DNA of 51,190 bases from Thermocaproicibacter sp036260805 (GCA_036260805.1 DATALZ010000017.1:1-51190), one strand, 5' to 3'; numbered from the stretch's first letter, positions 26,384-34,755 are shown. Notes: generated from the letters alone by a model not told the origin. Made by a program: numbers and translations.

Positions 26384-29047
26384 ATGAGTCATAAGTACTT
26401 GTACTACTTCACCGAGGGCAGCAAGGCCTTCAACGGTGATATGACCACTATGAAGAACACCCTGGGCGGCAAAGGTGCCGGCCTTGCAGAAATGACCGAA
26501 GCCGGAATGCCGGTTCCGCAGGGCTTTACCATCACAACCGATGCCTGCACCCAGTATTACACCGACGGCCGTCAGATCAACGCAGACATTCAGAAAGACA
26601 TCTTTGAGCATATGAAAGGCCTGGAGAAGATCACAGGCAAAACTTTCGGCGACATCAGCAACCCGCTGCTGGTTTCCGTCCGTTCCGGCGCACGCCAGTC
26701 CATGCCGGGCATGATGGATACCATCCTGAACCTGGGCCTGAACGACGAGGCTGTTGAAGGCCTTGCCAAAAAGACCGGCAATCCGCGTTTCGCTTACGAC
26801 AGCTACCGCCGTTTCGTTCAGATGTTCGCGGACGTTGTTATGGGCGTTTCCAAGAGCCTGTTCGAAGAGCAAATCGACAAGATGAAGGCCGACAAGGGCG
26901 TTAAGAACGATATCGACCTGACTGCCGACGATCTGAAGAAACTGGTCGTAATCTTCAAGAAAATTTACGAAGACAACGAGCACAAGCCGTTCCCGCAGGA
27001 TCCGAAGGAACAGCTCATCGAGGCTGTTAAGGCCGTATTCCGCAGCTGGGACAACCCGCGTGCAAACGTTTACCGCAAGATGAACGAAATCCCGTACGAA
27101 TGGGGCACCGCAGTTAACGTTCAGCAGATGGCTTTCGGTAACTCCGGCGACAATTCCGGCACGGGCGTTGCATTTACCCGTAACCCGGCAACCGGCGAAA
27201 AGGCACTGTTCGGCGAATACCTCATCAACGCTCAGGGCGAAGATGTTGTTGCCGGTGTCCGCACACCGTCTCCGATCAGCCACCTGAAGGATCAGATGCC
27301 ACAGGTTTACGATCAGTTTGTTGATATCGCAACCAAGCTGGAAAACCACTTCAAAGATATGCAGGACATGGAGTTCACCATTGAAGACGGCCACCTGTTC
27401 ATGCTGCAGACCCGTAACGGCAAGCGTACCGCCGCCGCCGCTCTGAAGGTTGCATGCGACCTCGTTGACGAGGGCATGATCGATGAAGAAGAAGCAGTTC
27501 TTCGCGTAGAGCCGAAGCAGCTCGACGCTCTGCTGCATCCGCAGTTTGACGCCGAAGCAATTAAGAAGGCAAAGGCAATCGGCCACGGCCTCGCAGCTTC
27601 CCCGGGCGCTGCATGCGGCAAGGTTGTATTCTCTGCCGATGACGCTAAAGAATGGGCAAAGAAGGGCGAAAAAGTCGTCCTCGTCCGTCTTGAGACTTCT
27701 CCGGAAGACATCGAAGGCATGGTTGCCGCTCAGGGCATCCTGACCGTTCGCGGCGGCATGACATCCCACGCTGCTGTTGTTGCACGTGGTATGGGTACAT
27801 GCTGTGTATCCGGCTGCGGCGAAATTGTCGTTGACTACGACAAGAAGCAGTTCACACTTGCAGGCAAAACAATTAAAGAAGGCGACTACATCTCCATCGA
27901 CGGTTCCACCGGCAATGTTTACGATGTAGCTATCCCGACTGTTCCGGCCACCATTTCCGGCGACTTCGGCCGTTACATGGCATGGGCGGACAAGGCGCGC
28001 AAGCTGCAGGTTTACACCAATGCAGATACTCCGCGCGACGCAAAACAGGCTCGTGAGTTCGGCGCCGAAGGCATCGGCCTCTGCCGTACCGAGCACATGT
28101 TCTTTGAGGGCGAGCGCATCAAGGCTATGCGTGAGATGATTGTCGCCAAGACAACCGAAGCCCGCAAGAAGGCTCTCGCAAAGATCATGCCTTATCAGCA
28201 GGGTGACTTCGAAGGCCTCTACACCGCAATGGAAGGCCGCCCGGTAACGATCCGCTTCCTGGATCCGCCGCTGCATGAATTCCTGCCGACCAAGGAATCC
28301 GATATTAAGGAAATCGCCGGCGAACTGAACATCACCGTCGAAGACCTGAAGAACGTTATCTCCAGCCTGCACGAGTTCAACCCGATGATGGGTCACCGCG
28401 GCTGCCGTCTGACCGTCACTTATCCGGAAATTGCCGAAATGCAGACCACAGCTGTTATCAACGCTGCGATCAATGTTTCCAAGAAGACCGGCAAAAAGAT
28501 TGTTCCGCAGATCATGATTCCGCTTGTCGGCGAAGTCAAGGAACTCAAATACGTCAAAGATGTTGTCGTTGCTACTGCCGACAAGATCATTAAAGACGCA
28601 GGCGTCGACATGAAGTACGAAGTCGGCACCATGATTGAAATTCCGCGTGCTGCTCTTACAGCAGGCCAGATTGCCAAGGAAGCAGACTTCTTCTGCTACG
28701 GTACAAACGACCTGACCCAGATGACCTTCGGCTTCAGCCGTGATGACGCCGGCAAATTCCTCGGCGCATATTACGAAAACAAGATCTATGAATCCGATCC
28801 GTTCGTACATCTTGATCCTGCCGGCGTTGGCCGTCTTATCAAACTGAGCGTCGACGAAGGCAAGGCTGCTAACCCGAACCTGCACCTCGGCATCTGCGGC
28901 GAACACGGCGGCGACCCGTCTTCTGTTGAGTTCTGCCACTTTGCAGGCCTCAATTATGTTTCCTGCTCACCGTTCCGTGTGCCGATTGCCCGTCTTGCCG
29001 CAGCACAGGCTGCTATTAAAGAGAAGAGAGCAAAGGCTAAGAAATAA
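26384..29047 (+). CDS. ppdK: Pyruvate, phosphate dikinase
   Basis: An 887-aa enzyme interconverting pyruvate, ATP and Pi with PEP, AMP and PPi. In fermentative clostridia it usually serves PPi-linked glycolysis or gluconeogenesis. Domains: N-terminal ATP-grasp (GGKGAGLAEM near 25, SVRSGAR near 100), central phosphohistidine domain (GGMTSHAAVVARGMG, His at about 462) and C-terminal PEP/pyruvate TIM barrel (catalytic Cys at about 838 in CGEHGG). The ATG at 26384 follows AGGAGG by eight bases. Codon choice is strongly biased towards a few codons, unlike the neighbours, suggesting very high expression. A clear terminator follows. Confidence 0.98.
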   Translation: MSHKYLYYFTEGSKAFNGDMTTMKNTLGGKGAGLAEMTEAGMPVPQGFTITTDACTQYYTDGRQINADIQKDIFEHMKGLEKITGKTFGDISNPLLVSVRSGARQSMPGMMDTILNLGLNDEAVEGLAKKTGNPRFAYDSYRRFVQMFADVVMGVSKSLFEEQIDKMKADKGVKNDIDLTADDLKKLVVIFKKIYEDNEHKPFPQDPKEQLIEAVKAVFRSWDNPRANVYRKMNEIPYEWGTAVNVQQMAFGNSGDNSGTGVAFTRNPATGEKALFGEYLINAQGEDVVAGVRTPSPISHLKDQMPQVYDQFVDIATKLENHFKDMQDMEFTIEDGHLFMLQTRNGKRTAAAALKVACDLVDEGMIDEEEAVLRVEPKQLDALLHPQFDAEAIKKAKAIGHGLAASPGAACGKVVFSADDAKEWAKKGEKVVLVRLETSPEDIEGMVAAQGILTVRGGMTSHAAVVARGMGTCCVSGCGEIVVDYDKKQFTLAGKTIKEGDYISIDGSTGNVYDVAIPTVPATISGDFGRYMAWADKARKLQVYTNADTPRDAKQAREFGAEGIGLCRTEHMFFEGERIKAMREMIVAKTTEARKKALAKIMPYQQGDFEGLYTAMEGRPVTIRFLDPPLHEFLPTKESDIKEIAGELNITVEDLKNVISSLHEFNPMMGHRGCRLTVTYPEIAEMQTTAVINAAINVSKKTGKKIVPQIMIPLVGEVKELKYVKDVVVATADKIIKDAGVDMKYEVGTMIEIPRAALTAGQIAKEADFFCYGTNDLTQMTFGFSRDDAGKFLGAYYENKIYESDPFVHLDPAGVGRLIKLSVDEGKAANPNLHLGICGEHGGDPSSVEFCHFAGLNYVSCSPFRVPIARLAAAQAAIKEKRAKAKK

Positions 29048-29070
29048 TCTCAGTTTAACCTTGTTCACAG

Positions 29071-29101
29071 AATTCCCCCGTCTTTCGGCGGGGGAATTTT
29101 T
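29071..29101 (+). terminator. Hairpin terminator after ppdK
   Basis: AATTCCCCCG pairs with CGGGGGAATT around an 8-base loop, followed by TTTT. Confidence 0.88.
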
Positions 29102-29120
29102 ACTAGGGAGGCTGGTTCGG

Positions 29121-29576
29121 ATGACGAAAAAACAGATAAAGATTTTAATATGCGTAATACAAACCCTATTAATTGCCATGCTTTTTCTGCCCGCAGCCAG
29201 GGAATCCGGTTCCAGTACTGCCGCGCTGAGTACCCTGGATTTGGCTCGCCGGTATTCCGACCTTGGCAAAACGTACGATTCCATTGTTTACATCATGCTG
29301 TGCGGATGCTGTCCGGTGATGTCGGTGCTAAGCTTGTTCATTGTGCATGAGCGCCGGAACTACGGCGTCGGCGCATGCCTGAGTGCGCTTACGGTGCTGG
29401 TGCATGCCTGCTTTTACACTTCAATCGGGTCAACAATGGGCGGCAGTGTTGCTTTAACAGGGATGCAATATTTCATCGTGTTTCTTGCTTTTGTGGCGAT
29501 GGCGTCTGAGATTTACGGCTATCTGCTTACCGACCCAAAATCCGGGGAACCCGACAAAGACAAAAAAGAATCGTAA
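29121..29576 (+). CDS. Small membrane protein, unknown function
   Basis: A 151-aa protein with four likely membrane helices (about 7-23, 52-72, 83-103 and 110-133) and a charged C-terminal tail (PKSGEPDKDKKES). The start is the ATG at 29121, with GGGAGG about nine bases before; a longer frame reaching into ppdK would run across the terminator and is rejected. Two cysteines lie side by side in MLCGCCPVM near 60. No family recognised. It has no clear promoter of its own and may be expressed by readthrough from ppdK. Confidence 0.68.
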   Translation: MTKKQIKILICVIQTLLIAMLFLPAARESGSSTAALSTLDLARRYSDLGKTYDSIVYIMLCGCCPVMSVLSLFIVHERRNYGVGACLSALTVLVHACFYTSIGSTMGGSVALTGMQYFIVFLAFVAMASEIYGYLLTDPKSGEPDKDKKES

Positions 29577-29587
29577 GTACATACGCG

Positions 29588-29631
29588 AAAAAATCCTCCG
29601 TTCCCGTCGAGGCGGGGCGGAGGACTTTTTA
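29588..29631. terminator. Bidirectional hairpin terminator
   Basis: TCCTCCG and CGGAGGA form a 7-bp stem with a GC-rich internal segment, flanked by A6 and T5. It sits between convergent genes and touches the stop of the thioredoxin-like gene. Confidence 0.8.
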
Positions 29632-30246
29632 TTTTATAGCGGCGATGCTCCGCTCCAGTCCGCTTTTTTCGATTGTACCCTCGCAAATGGCAATCAGACG
29701 GCCGTTTTTATCTATGAAATAAGTATCGGGGATATCGGCAAAACTGTACTGGGTTGCCGCGTCCTGTTTCAGGTCGTAAAACACCGGGAACGTGTATTTC
29801 TGTTTTTTAAGGAAATCCATAGCTGCTTTCTGCGTTTCCTCGCCTTCGTCGAGCCCGGTGCAGTCGATGAATAAAAACTGTACGTTTCCCTTTTCTTTTT
29901 GATATTCTTCCTGAAAGTAGGGCAGTTCCTTCGTGCATTTCTCGCACCAGCTTGCCCAGAAATCCAGCACCACCGGTTTTCCGCGGAAATCCGAGAGCTT
30001 TACCTGTTTGCCCGAGGCATCGTAAACCGTAAAGTCCGGAGCCTGCATATAATCTGCAGAAGCAGTGCCGGATGCCGCGGCAGAGGATGTTTCGGAAACG
30101 GCGGCGGAAGATATCGCCTGTGAAGATGCGGCAGTGTTTTCCGGTGTTTTGTATTTGCTAGACAGACTGCCAAAAAGCAGAGACCCTGCCAGAATCAGAG
30201 CGAATAACGCCAGCCCCAGCAGGGCCGCTCTAAGTTTTTGTTTCAT
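29629..30246 (-). CDS. TlpA/ResA-like membrane-anchored thioredoxin
   Basis: A 205-aa thiol-disulfide oxidoreductase facing outside the membrane. A signal anchor or signal peptide (about 5-25) is followed by a Ser/Ala linker (about 35-65) and an AhpC/TSA-type thioredoxin domain: MQAPDFTVYDASGKQVKLSDF, then the active site WASWCEKC (CxxC at about 109-112), and the cis-Pro loop DIPDTYFIDKNG (about 172). The start at 30246 is set by GGAGG five bases before. It is divergent from a thioredoxin-reductase-like gene 300 bases away; the two are on opposite membrane sides, so a direct partnership would need a transmembrane carrier. Confidence 0.87.
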   Translation of the reverse strand: MKQKLRAALLGLALFALILAGSLLFGSLSSKYKTPENTAASSQAISSAAVSETSSAAASGTASADYMQAPDFTVYDASGKQVKLSDFRGKPVVLDFWASWCEKCTKELPYFQEEYQKEKGNVQFLFIDCTGLDEGEETQKAAMDFLKKQKYTFPVFYDLKQDAATQYSFADIPDTYFIDKNGRLIAICEGTIEKSGLERSIAAIK

Positions 30247-30420
30247 TTCAACCTCCGAAGATATCATTCCGAAATTGCCAAATGCATTTTTATGGTAATT
30301 ATTTTTTGAATTCGCTAAAGATATGAGATATAGTATATAATAAAGTAGTTTTTACGATTCTCAGTGACAAAATCACATTTTAATTCAAAGTCGGCAGAAA
30401 AGTCAACCGGTTTTATTAAA

Positions 30421-30528
30421 TTGCAGCAATTCCGTTTCAGACCACGAGATAAGATGTGTTCATCCCCCGCCGAAGGCGGGGGATGAACACAAGCCAGCTC
30501 CAAAATTATACTGGGAGATGCTGCAGTA
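30421..30528 (-). repeat. Long-form interspersed palindromic repeat (copy B)
   Basis: About 108 bp in the opposite orientation to the copy at 6779. The ends (TTGCAGCAATTCC; GGGAGATGCTGCAG) are imperfect inverted repeats, and the central hairpin TGTTCATCCCCCGCC... is perfect with a GAA-type loop. It lies just upstream of the flavoprotein start, within its leader; the other bases of the 306-base gap to the thioredoxin-like gene show no gene. Confidence 0.85.
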
Positions 30529-30552
30529 ATACTTTTGGTAAGGGATGGTTGT

Positions 30553-31431
30553 ATGGCAGACGTAATTATTCTGGGCAGCGGGCCTGCGGGTATTTCCGCG
30601 GCGCTGTATACGGCGCGCGCAGGACTGAACACGCTGGTGATCGGGCGTATCGGCGGTTCTCTGTTAAAAACAGATAAAATAGAAAACTACTACGGGTTTG
30701 CTGAGCCCGTTTCGGGGAAAACCCTGCTGGAAAACGGCGCGGCACAGGCAAGACGCGTCGGCACGGAAATTGTAGAGGACGAAGTTGTGGGCATCGCCTA
30801 TGACGGGCAGTTCGCGGTGAGCACCGCGTCCAGCGTGTACCGTGCTCCTTTTGTGGTGATTGCAACCGGTTCGTCTCGTCAGGCGCCGAAGCTGCCGGGG
30901 CTTACGGAATTCGAAGGCCACGGCGTCAGCTATTGTGCGGTCTGCGACGGCTTTTTCTACCGGAAAAAGAACGTGGCAGTTCTCGGGGCGGGGGATTATG
31001 CCCTGCATGAGGCGATGGAGCTTCTGCCGCTCGCCGCAAAAGTAACCATTCTTACGAACGGCGCACAGCCGGAAGCGGAGTTCCCGCCGGAGCTTGCAGT
31101 TGAAACAAAGAAAATCAACTCTCTGTTCGGCGACGGAACGCTGAAAGGCGTACGTTTCCAAGACGGCTCGGAGCTCGAAACGGCGGGAGTATTTGTGGCA
31201 GTCGGCGTCGCCGGGAGCGTGGATCTGGCCCGTAAGCTCGGTGTGGAAACAAAGGGTTCGGCGATTGTTGTGGATGAGAACAGGCAGACAAATATTCCCG
31301 GCCTTTACGCGGCAGGCGACTGCACCGGCGGCCTGCTGCAGATTTCAAAGTCCGTCAGCGACGGCGCCATCGCCGGCACTGCAGTGATTAAGGCTTTCCG
31401 CGCGCAGAACGCCGCCCGGTCTGCCAAATAA
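30553..31431 (+). CDS. Thioredoxin-reductase-like FAD flavoprotein
   Basis: A 292-aa two-domain flavoprotein. The FAD motifs are clear (ILGSGPAGISAALYTARAG at about 5-23 and LYAAGDCTGG near 258), as is the redox pair CAVCDGFFY (about 129-132), so it should reduce a thioredoxin-like disulfide. In the second dinucleotide domain the usual GGGDSA and HRRxxxR of NADPH-dependent enzymes are replaced by GAGDYALHEAM and LTNGAQPEAEF. The electron donor may therefore not be NADPH; ferredoxin-dependent flavin thioredoxin reductases of clostridia are one precedent. The ATG at 30553 is preferred over a TTG six codons before it. The gene is bracketed by two repeat copies. Confidence 0.85.
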   Translation: MADVIILGSGPAGISAALYTARAGLNTLVIGRIGGSLLKTDKIENYYGFAEPVSGKTLLENGAAQARRVGTEIVEDEVVGIAYDGQFAVSTASSVYRAPFVVIATGSSRQAPKLPGLTEFEGHGVSYCAVCDGFFYRKKNVAVLGAGDYALHEAMELLPLAAKVTILTNGAQPEAEFPPELAVETKKINSLFGDGTLKGVRFQDGSELETAGVFVAVGVAGSVDLARKLGVETKGSAIVVDENRQTNIPGLYAAGDCTGGLLQISKSVSDGAIAGTAVIKAFRAQNAARSAK

Positions 31432-31500
31432 AAATAAACTTCATTTAGTGGGACGACAAGCGGGAAATCCTGTAGTTCTGCACCAGTCTTAATATTAGAT

Positions 31501-31603
31501 TACAGCAATTCCGTTTCACATCGCGGGATAAGATGTGTTCATCCCCCGCTTTTGGCGGGGGATGAACACAAACCAATTCCACAATTAAACTGGAAATGCT
31601 GTA
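31501..31603 (-). repeat. Long-form interspersed palindromic repeat (copy C)
   Basis: About 103 bp, same orientation as the copy at 30421. The ends TACAGCAATTCC and GGAAATGCTGTA are inverted repeats differing at one base, the best preserved in the window. The central hairpin is again TGTGTTCATCCCCCGC with a TTTT-type loop. Confidence 0.88.
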
Positions 31604-31621
31604 GTGCGCCGTTTCTTTTTG

Positions 31622-31653
31622 CCTTCTTTTTCTTTTCGAAAAGAAAAAGAAGG
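31622..31653. other. 32-base perfect palindrome before mutY
   Basis: CCTTCTTTTTCTTTTC is followed directly by its exact reverse complement, with no loop. The right arm runs into the mutY ribosome site (GGGGAG), so folding in RNA would partly mask it. It could be a terminator-like element, an operator or a decayed repeat. Confidence 0.7.
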
Positions 31654-31667
31654 GGAGAGTACAGAGA

Positions 31668-32723
31668 GTGAAAATGGATTATTCAAAAATCGTTGCCCCA
31701 TTGCTGGAATGGTACGCGCAAAACGCGCGCGTTCTGCCGTGGCGCGATAACCCCACCCCTTACCGCGTGTGGATTTCCGAAATCATGCTCCAGCAGACGC
31801 GCGTGGAAGCCGTCAAACCGTATTTTGAGCGGTTCCTGCGGGAACTGCCGGATATCCGTTCCCTTGCCGAAGTTCCGGAAGAGCAGCTTCTAAAGCTGTG
31901 GGAGGGGCTTGGCTACTACAGCCGCGCCCGGAGCCTGAAAAAATCCGCCGGAATCATTCTGAACGAGTACGGCGGGTCGCTGCCGAAAAGCGTGGAAGAG
32001 CTGAAAAAGCTGCCGGGTATCGGCGAATATACGGCGGGCGCGGTTGCGTCCATTGCCTACGGCCTGCCGGAGCCCGCAGTGGATGGCAATGTCCTTCGCG
32101 TGGCGGCGCGCCTTACCGCATCGCACCGGGATATTGGGGACCCTGCAGTGAAAAAGGAACTTCATAACACCCTGAAAAGAATATACCCAAACGAAAACGC
32201 AGGGGCGTTTACACAGTCCCTGATGGAGCTGGGGGCGACGGTCTGCCTGCCGAACGGCGAGCCGCTGTGCGAGCAATGCCCGCTTGCGGAACTCTGCGAA
32301 GCGCGCAGAAAGGGCGAAGCCTCGGCCCTGCCGGTCAAGGCGCCGAAAGCGGAGCGCAAAAAGGAAGACCGCACGGTTTTTTTGCTGCTCTGCGGCGAGA
32401 GAGTTGCGGTCAGAAGGCGGCCCGAATCCGGCCTGCTCGCTAGGCTCTGGGAATTCCCCGGCACCGGCGGAAAATTGACTCCGGAGCAGGCGGAAACCCT
32501 TCTGCGCGAATGGAAGCTGTCTGTCGAAAAGATGGAGCCATTGCCCAAGGCAAAACACATTTTCTCGCATATCGAGTGGCACATGACCGGGTATCTGGCT
32601 CGTTCGGCGAATATGCCGGAAGATTTTGTGTGGGTCGAAATTCCGGAGCTGTTCCGGGACTATGCGGTTCCGTCGGCTTTCAAAGCTTACCTTAAATTCC
32701 TGAAGCAGCTAGCAAACTTATAA
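31668..32723 (+). CDS. mutY: A/G-specific adenine glycosylase
   Basis: A 351-aa base-excision repair enzyme removing adenine mispaired with 8-oxoguanine. The helix-hairpin-helix region contains LPGIGEYTAGAVASIAYG (about 112-129), the catalytic Glu lies in LQQTRVE (about 45) and the catalytic Asp in AVDGNV (about 138). The [4Fe-4S] ligands are C-x7-C-x2-C-x5-C (CLPNGEPLCEQCPLAELC, about 191-208). The C-terminal NUDIX-like domain (about 225-345) reads 8-oxoG and contains WEFPGTGGKL. GTG is the start, with AGGGGAG before it. It likely heads a group with the transporter gene 40 bases on. Confidence 0.96.
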   Translation: MKMDYSKIVAPLLEWYAQNARVLPWRDNPTPYRVWISEIMLQQTRVEAVKPYFERFLRELPDIRSLAEVPEEQLLKLWEGLGYYSRARSLKKSAGIILNEYGGSLPKSVEELKKLPGIGEYTAGAVASIAYGLPEPAVDGNVLRVAARLTASHRDIGDPAVKKELHNTLKRIYPNENAGAFTQSLMELGATVCLPNGEPLCEQCPLAELCEARRKGEASALPVKAPKAERKKEDRTVFLLLCGERVAVRRRPESGLLARLWEFPGTGGKLTPEQAETLLREWKLSVEKMEPLPKAKHIFSHIEWHMTGYLARSANMPEDFVWVEIPELFRDYAVPSAFKAYLKFLKQLANL

Positions 32724-32763
32724 AATCAATTCAATAAATGTTGTACATAAAGGAGAAAGATAC

Positions 32764-33633
32764 ATGGCGCTTTTCACCCCGCGCAGACAATCGGAGCTGA
32801 TGATGATTGCTGCGGCAATGCTCTGGAGCACCGCCGGTATTCTTATTAAGCTCATCCCGTGGAATGCTCTGGTGATCAGCGGGTCGCGCAGCCTGCTCGC
32901 CGTTTTGGTAATGATTGTTTATATGCGCGCAACGGGAGCAAAAATAAAGCTGAACCGGTATTCTGTGTCGTCCGGAATCTTCATGGGCGGACTGATGTTC
33001 TCGTTTGTCGTTTCAAACAAGCTCACAACGGCGGCGAATGCCATTGTGCTGCAATATACGGCACCGGCATTTATCCTGATTCTGTCCGCAGTCTTTTTAA
33101 AGCAGAAGTTCCGCGTTGCAGACCTCGTGGCCGTCGTTACCACAATTCTGGGCATCTCCCTGTTCTTTTTTGACCGGCTGTCGGGCGGGCATCTGCTGGG
33201 CAACTGCGTGTCCGTCTTTTCGGGCGTGCTCTGCGCGGTGAACTATGTCATCTGCGGGCAGGCGGATACGGAATCCCGGCTGAGCGGAATCCTGTTTTCT
33301 CACATGATTACGGCTGCGGTCGGCATGCCCTTCATCTTTATTTATCCGCCGGCCTTTACTGCGGTTTCGGTTCTCAGCGTGCTGGCTCTGGGAATTTTCC
33401 AGATCGGCGTTTCCTACATTTTCTATGCGCTGGCAATGCGCAACTGTCCGCCGCTTGCCTGTTCACTCATCGGTGCAATTGAACCGCTGCTGAATCCGTT
33501 CTGGGTATTTCTTTTCAACGGGGAGTCGCCCGGGAGCTTCGCACTGCTTGGCGGAGCGATTGTGTTGATTTCCGTTACCGGCTGGTGCGTCTGGCGCGAC
33601 CATTTTGTCGCCGCACATTCCGGCAACGCCTGA
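32764..33633 (+). CDS. EamA/DMT-family transporter
   Basis: A 289-aa inner-membrane protein with ten hydrophobic helices in two five-helix EamA repeats (about 13-140 and 148-285), the layout of drug/metabolite transporters. Typical features are MLWSTAGILIKLIPW near the start and IGAIEPLLNPFWVFLFNGESP in the second repeat. Substrates of such carriers include amino acids, nucleosides and other metabolites; none can be assigned. GGAGAA before the ATG. It sits between mutY and the lactate dehydrogenase homologue, 27 bases before the latter, so the three may be co-transcribed. Confidence 0.9.
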   Translation: MALFTPRRQSELMMIAAAMLWSTAGILIKLIPWNALVISGSRSLLAVLVMIVYMRATGAKIKLNRYSVSSGIFMGGLMFSFVVSNKLTTAANAIVLQYTAPAFILILSAVFLKQKFRVADLVAVVTTILGISLFFFDRLSGGHLLGNCVSVFSGVLCAVNYVICGQADTESRLSGILFSHMITAAVGMPFIFIYPPAFTAVSVLSVLALGIFQIGVSYIFYALAMRNCPPLACSLIGAIEPLLNPFWVFLFNGESPGSFALLGGAIVLISVTGWCVWRDHFVAAHSGNA

Positions 33634-33660
33634 TTATTTTATTTTTGGGGAGGATTTTTC

Positions 33661-34611
33661 ATGTTTCAGACGAGAAAAATAGTTATTATCGGCGCGGGTC
33701 ATGTTGGGTCGCACTGTGCGTACAGCCTTGCGGCGCACAGTGCCTGCGATGAGATCGTCCTTATCGATATTGATGAGGACAAAGCGATTGCTCAGGCGCT
33801 GGATATTTCTGACTCCGTAAACTATCTACCGCACCGCGTGGACGTGCGTGCGGGCGGATACGATGAACTGGCGGATGCGGATATTCTCGTTGTTTCTGCC
33901 GGGCCGCTTCCGGATGTGCACCAGACGAGAATGGATTCTTTGGGCAAAACGGTTGAAATTATGAAGACCATTGTACCGAAAATCAAGTCCGCTGATTTCA
34001 AGGGAATCCTCATCAGCATATCCAACCCCGCGGATGTGGTAGCCCATTACCTTCAGGCAAACCTCGGCCTGCCGGCAAAGCGCGTCATTTCCACCAGCAC
34101 CACGCTGGATTCCGCACGCCTGCACAGAGTTCTCTCCGACCGAATTGGAATAGACCGCAGATCAATTCAGGCGTATGTGATGGGCGAGCACGGCGAATCC
34201 CAGATGGTTGCATGGTCAAACGCGAGTATTGCGGGCAAACCGCTTTCCGACTGGATGAAGAAGTACCCGGATACCTGGGGAAAGCTGAATCTGGACGAAA
34301 TCGCCGCCGCGGCGAAAAAAGGCGGCTGGACGATCCTGCACGGCAAACACTCCACGGAGTTTGGCATTGGAACGTCTCTGTGCGAAATTGTAAAGACGAT
34401 TTACCACAACGACCACAAAATCCTGCCGGTATCCGTCCTGTTGGATGGCCAGTATGGGCAAAGGGACGTTTATGCGAGTGTTCCCACGGTTCTGGGCAAG
34501 GACGGCGTGGAAGAGATTGTCGAAATTGACCTCACGCCGGAGGAACTTTCAAGCTTTGCGGCGTCCTGCGACGTAATGCGAAAGAATTTTGAACTTACGA
34601 AAACCATGTAG
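33661..34611 (+). CDS. L-lactate/2-hydroxyacid dehydrogenase (LDH/MDH superfamily)
   Basis: A 316-aa NAD-dependent enzyme of the lactate/malate dehydrogenase fold. The Rossmann motif IIGAGHVGSHCAYSL (about 9-23), Asp at 36 favouring NAD, catalytic Arg (R90) and the Asp-Arg of TTLDSARLHRV (about 147-157) and catalytic His in GEHGES are all present. At the position that sets substrate choice (Gln in lactate, Arg in malate dehydrogenases) it has Pro84 (SAGPLPDVHQTR). It may therefore prefer another 2-oxoacid than pyruvate, as L-2-hydroxyisocaproate dehydrogenases do. No FBP-site prediction is attempted. A terminator follows closely. Confidence 0.85.
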   Translation: MFQTRKIVIIGAGHVGSHCAYSLAAHSACDEIVLIDIDEDKAIAQALDISDSVNYLPHRVDVRAGGYDELADADILVVSAGPLPDVHQTRMDSLGKTVEIMKTIVPKIKSADFKGILISISNPADVVAHYLQANLGLPAKRVISTSTTLDSARLHRVLSDRIGIDRRSIQAYVMGEHGESQMVAWSNASIAGKPLSDWMKKYPDTWGKLNLDEIAAAAKKGGWTILHGKHSTEFGIGTSLCEIVKTIYHNDHKILPVSVLLDGQYGQRDVYASVPTVLGKDGVEEIVEIDLTPEELSSFAASCDVMRKNFELTKTM

Positions 34612-34626
34612 ATATTTTCGGAATGT

Positions 34627-34660
34627 TGACCGCCCGGTGGTTGTAAAAGCCGGGCGGTCA
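34627..34660 (+). terminator. Hairpin after the LDH-family gene
   Basis: TGACCGCCCGG and CCGGGCGGTCA form an 11-bp perfect stem with a 12-base loop. No T run follows at once, but a second hairpin (34660-34681) with TTTTTT at 34683-34688 does, so the two may act as a tandem terminator. Confidence 0.7.
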
Positions 34661-34669
34661 CGTTATAAT
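34641..34669 (+). promoter_or_regulatory. Candidate promoter of parA, inside the preceding terminator
   Basis: TTGTAA (34641-34646, in the loop of the upstream hairpin), a 17-base spacer and a consensus TATAAT (34664-34669). Confidence 0.55.
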
Positions 34670-34755
34670 AAAAAGTAACGTATTTTTTAAATGCTTATTA
34701 TGGCAGAATTCAGGCTTTCGGCTAAGATAATAGACTTTGGGAAGAGGGCATCCGA

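Noticed and set aside
26381..28939. An 852-codon open frame antisense to ppdK
   Set aside because: It is a by-product of the strong codon bias of ppdK. The product shows no domain, has odd composition (many Cys, Phe and Asn-Val runs) and no ribosome site.
28926..29120. N-terminal extension of the small membrane protein into ppdK
   Set aside because: It would cross the ppdK terminator and has no ribosome site; the ATG at 29121 starts a normal membrane protein.
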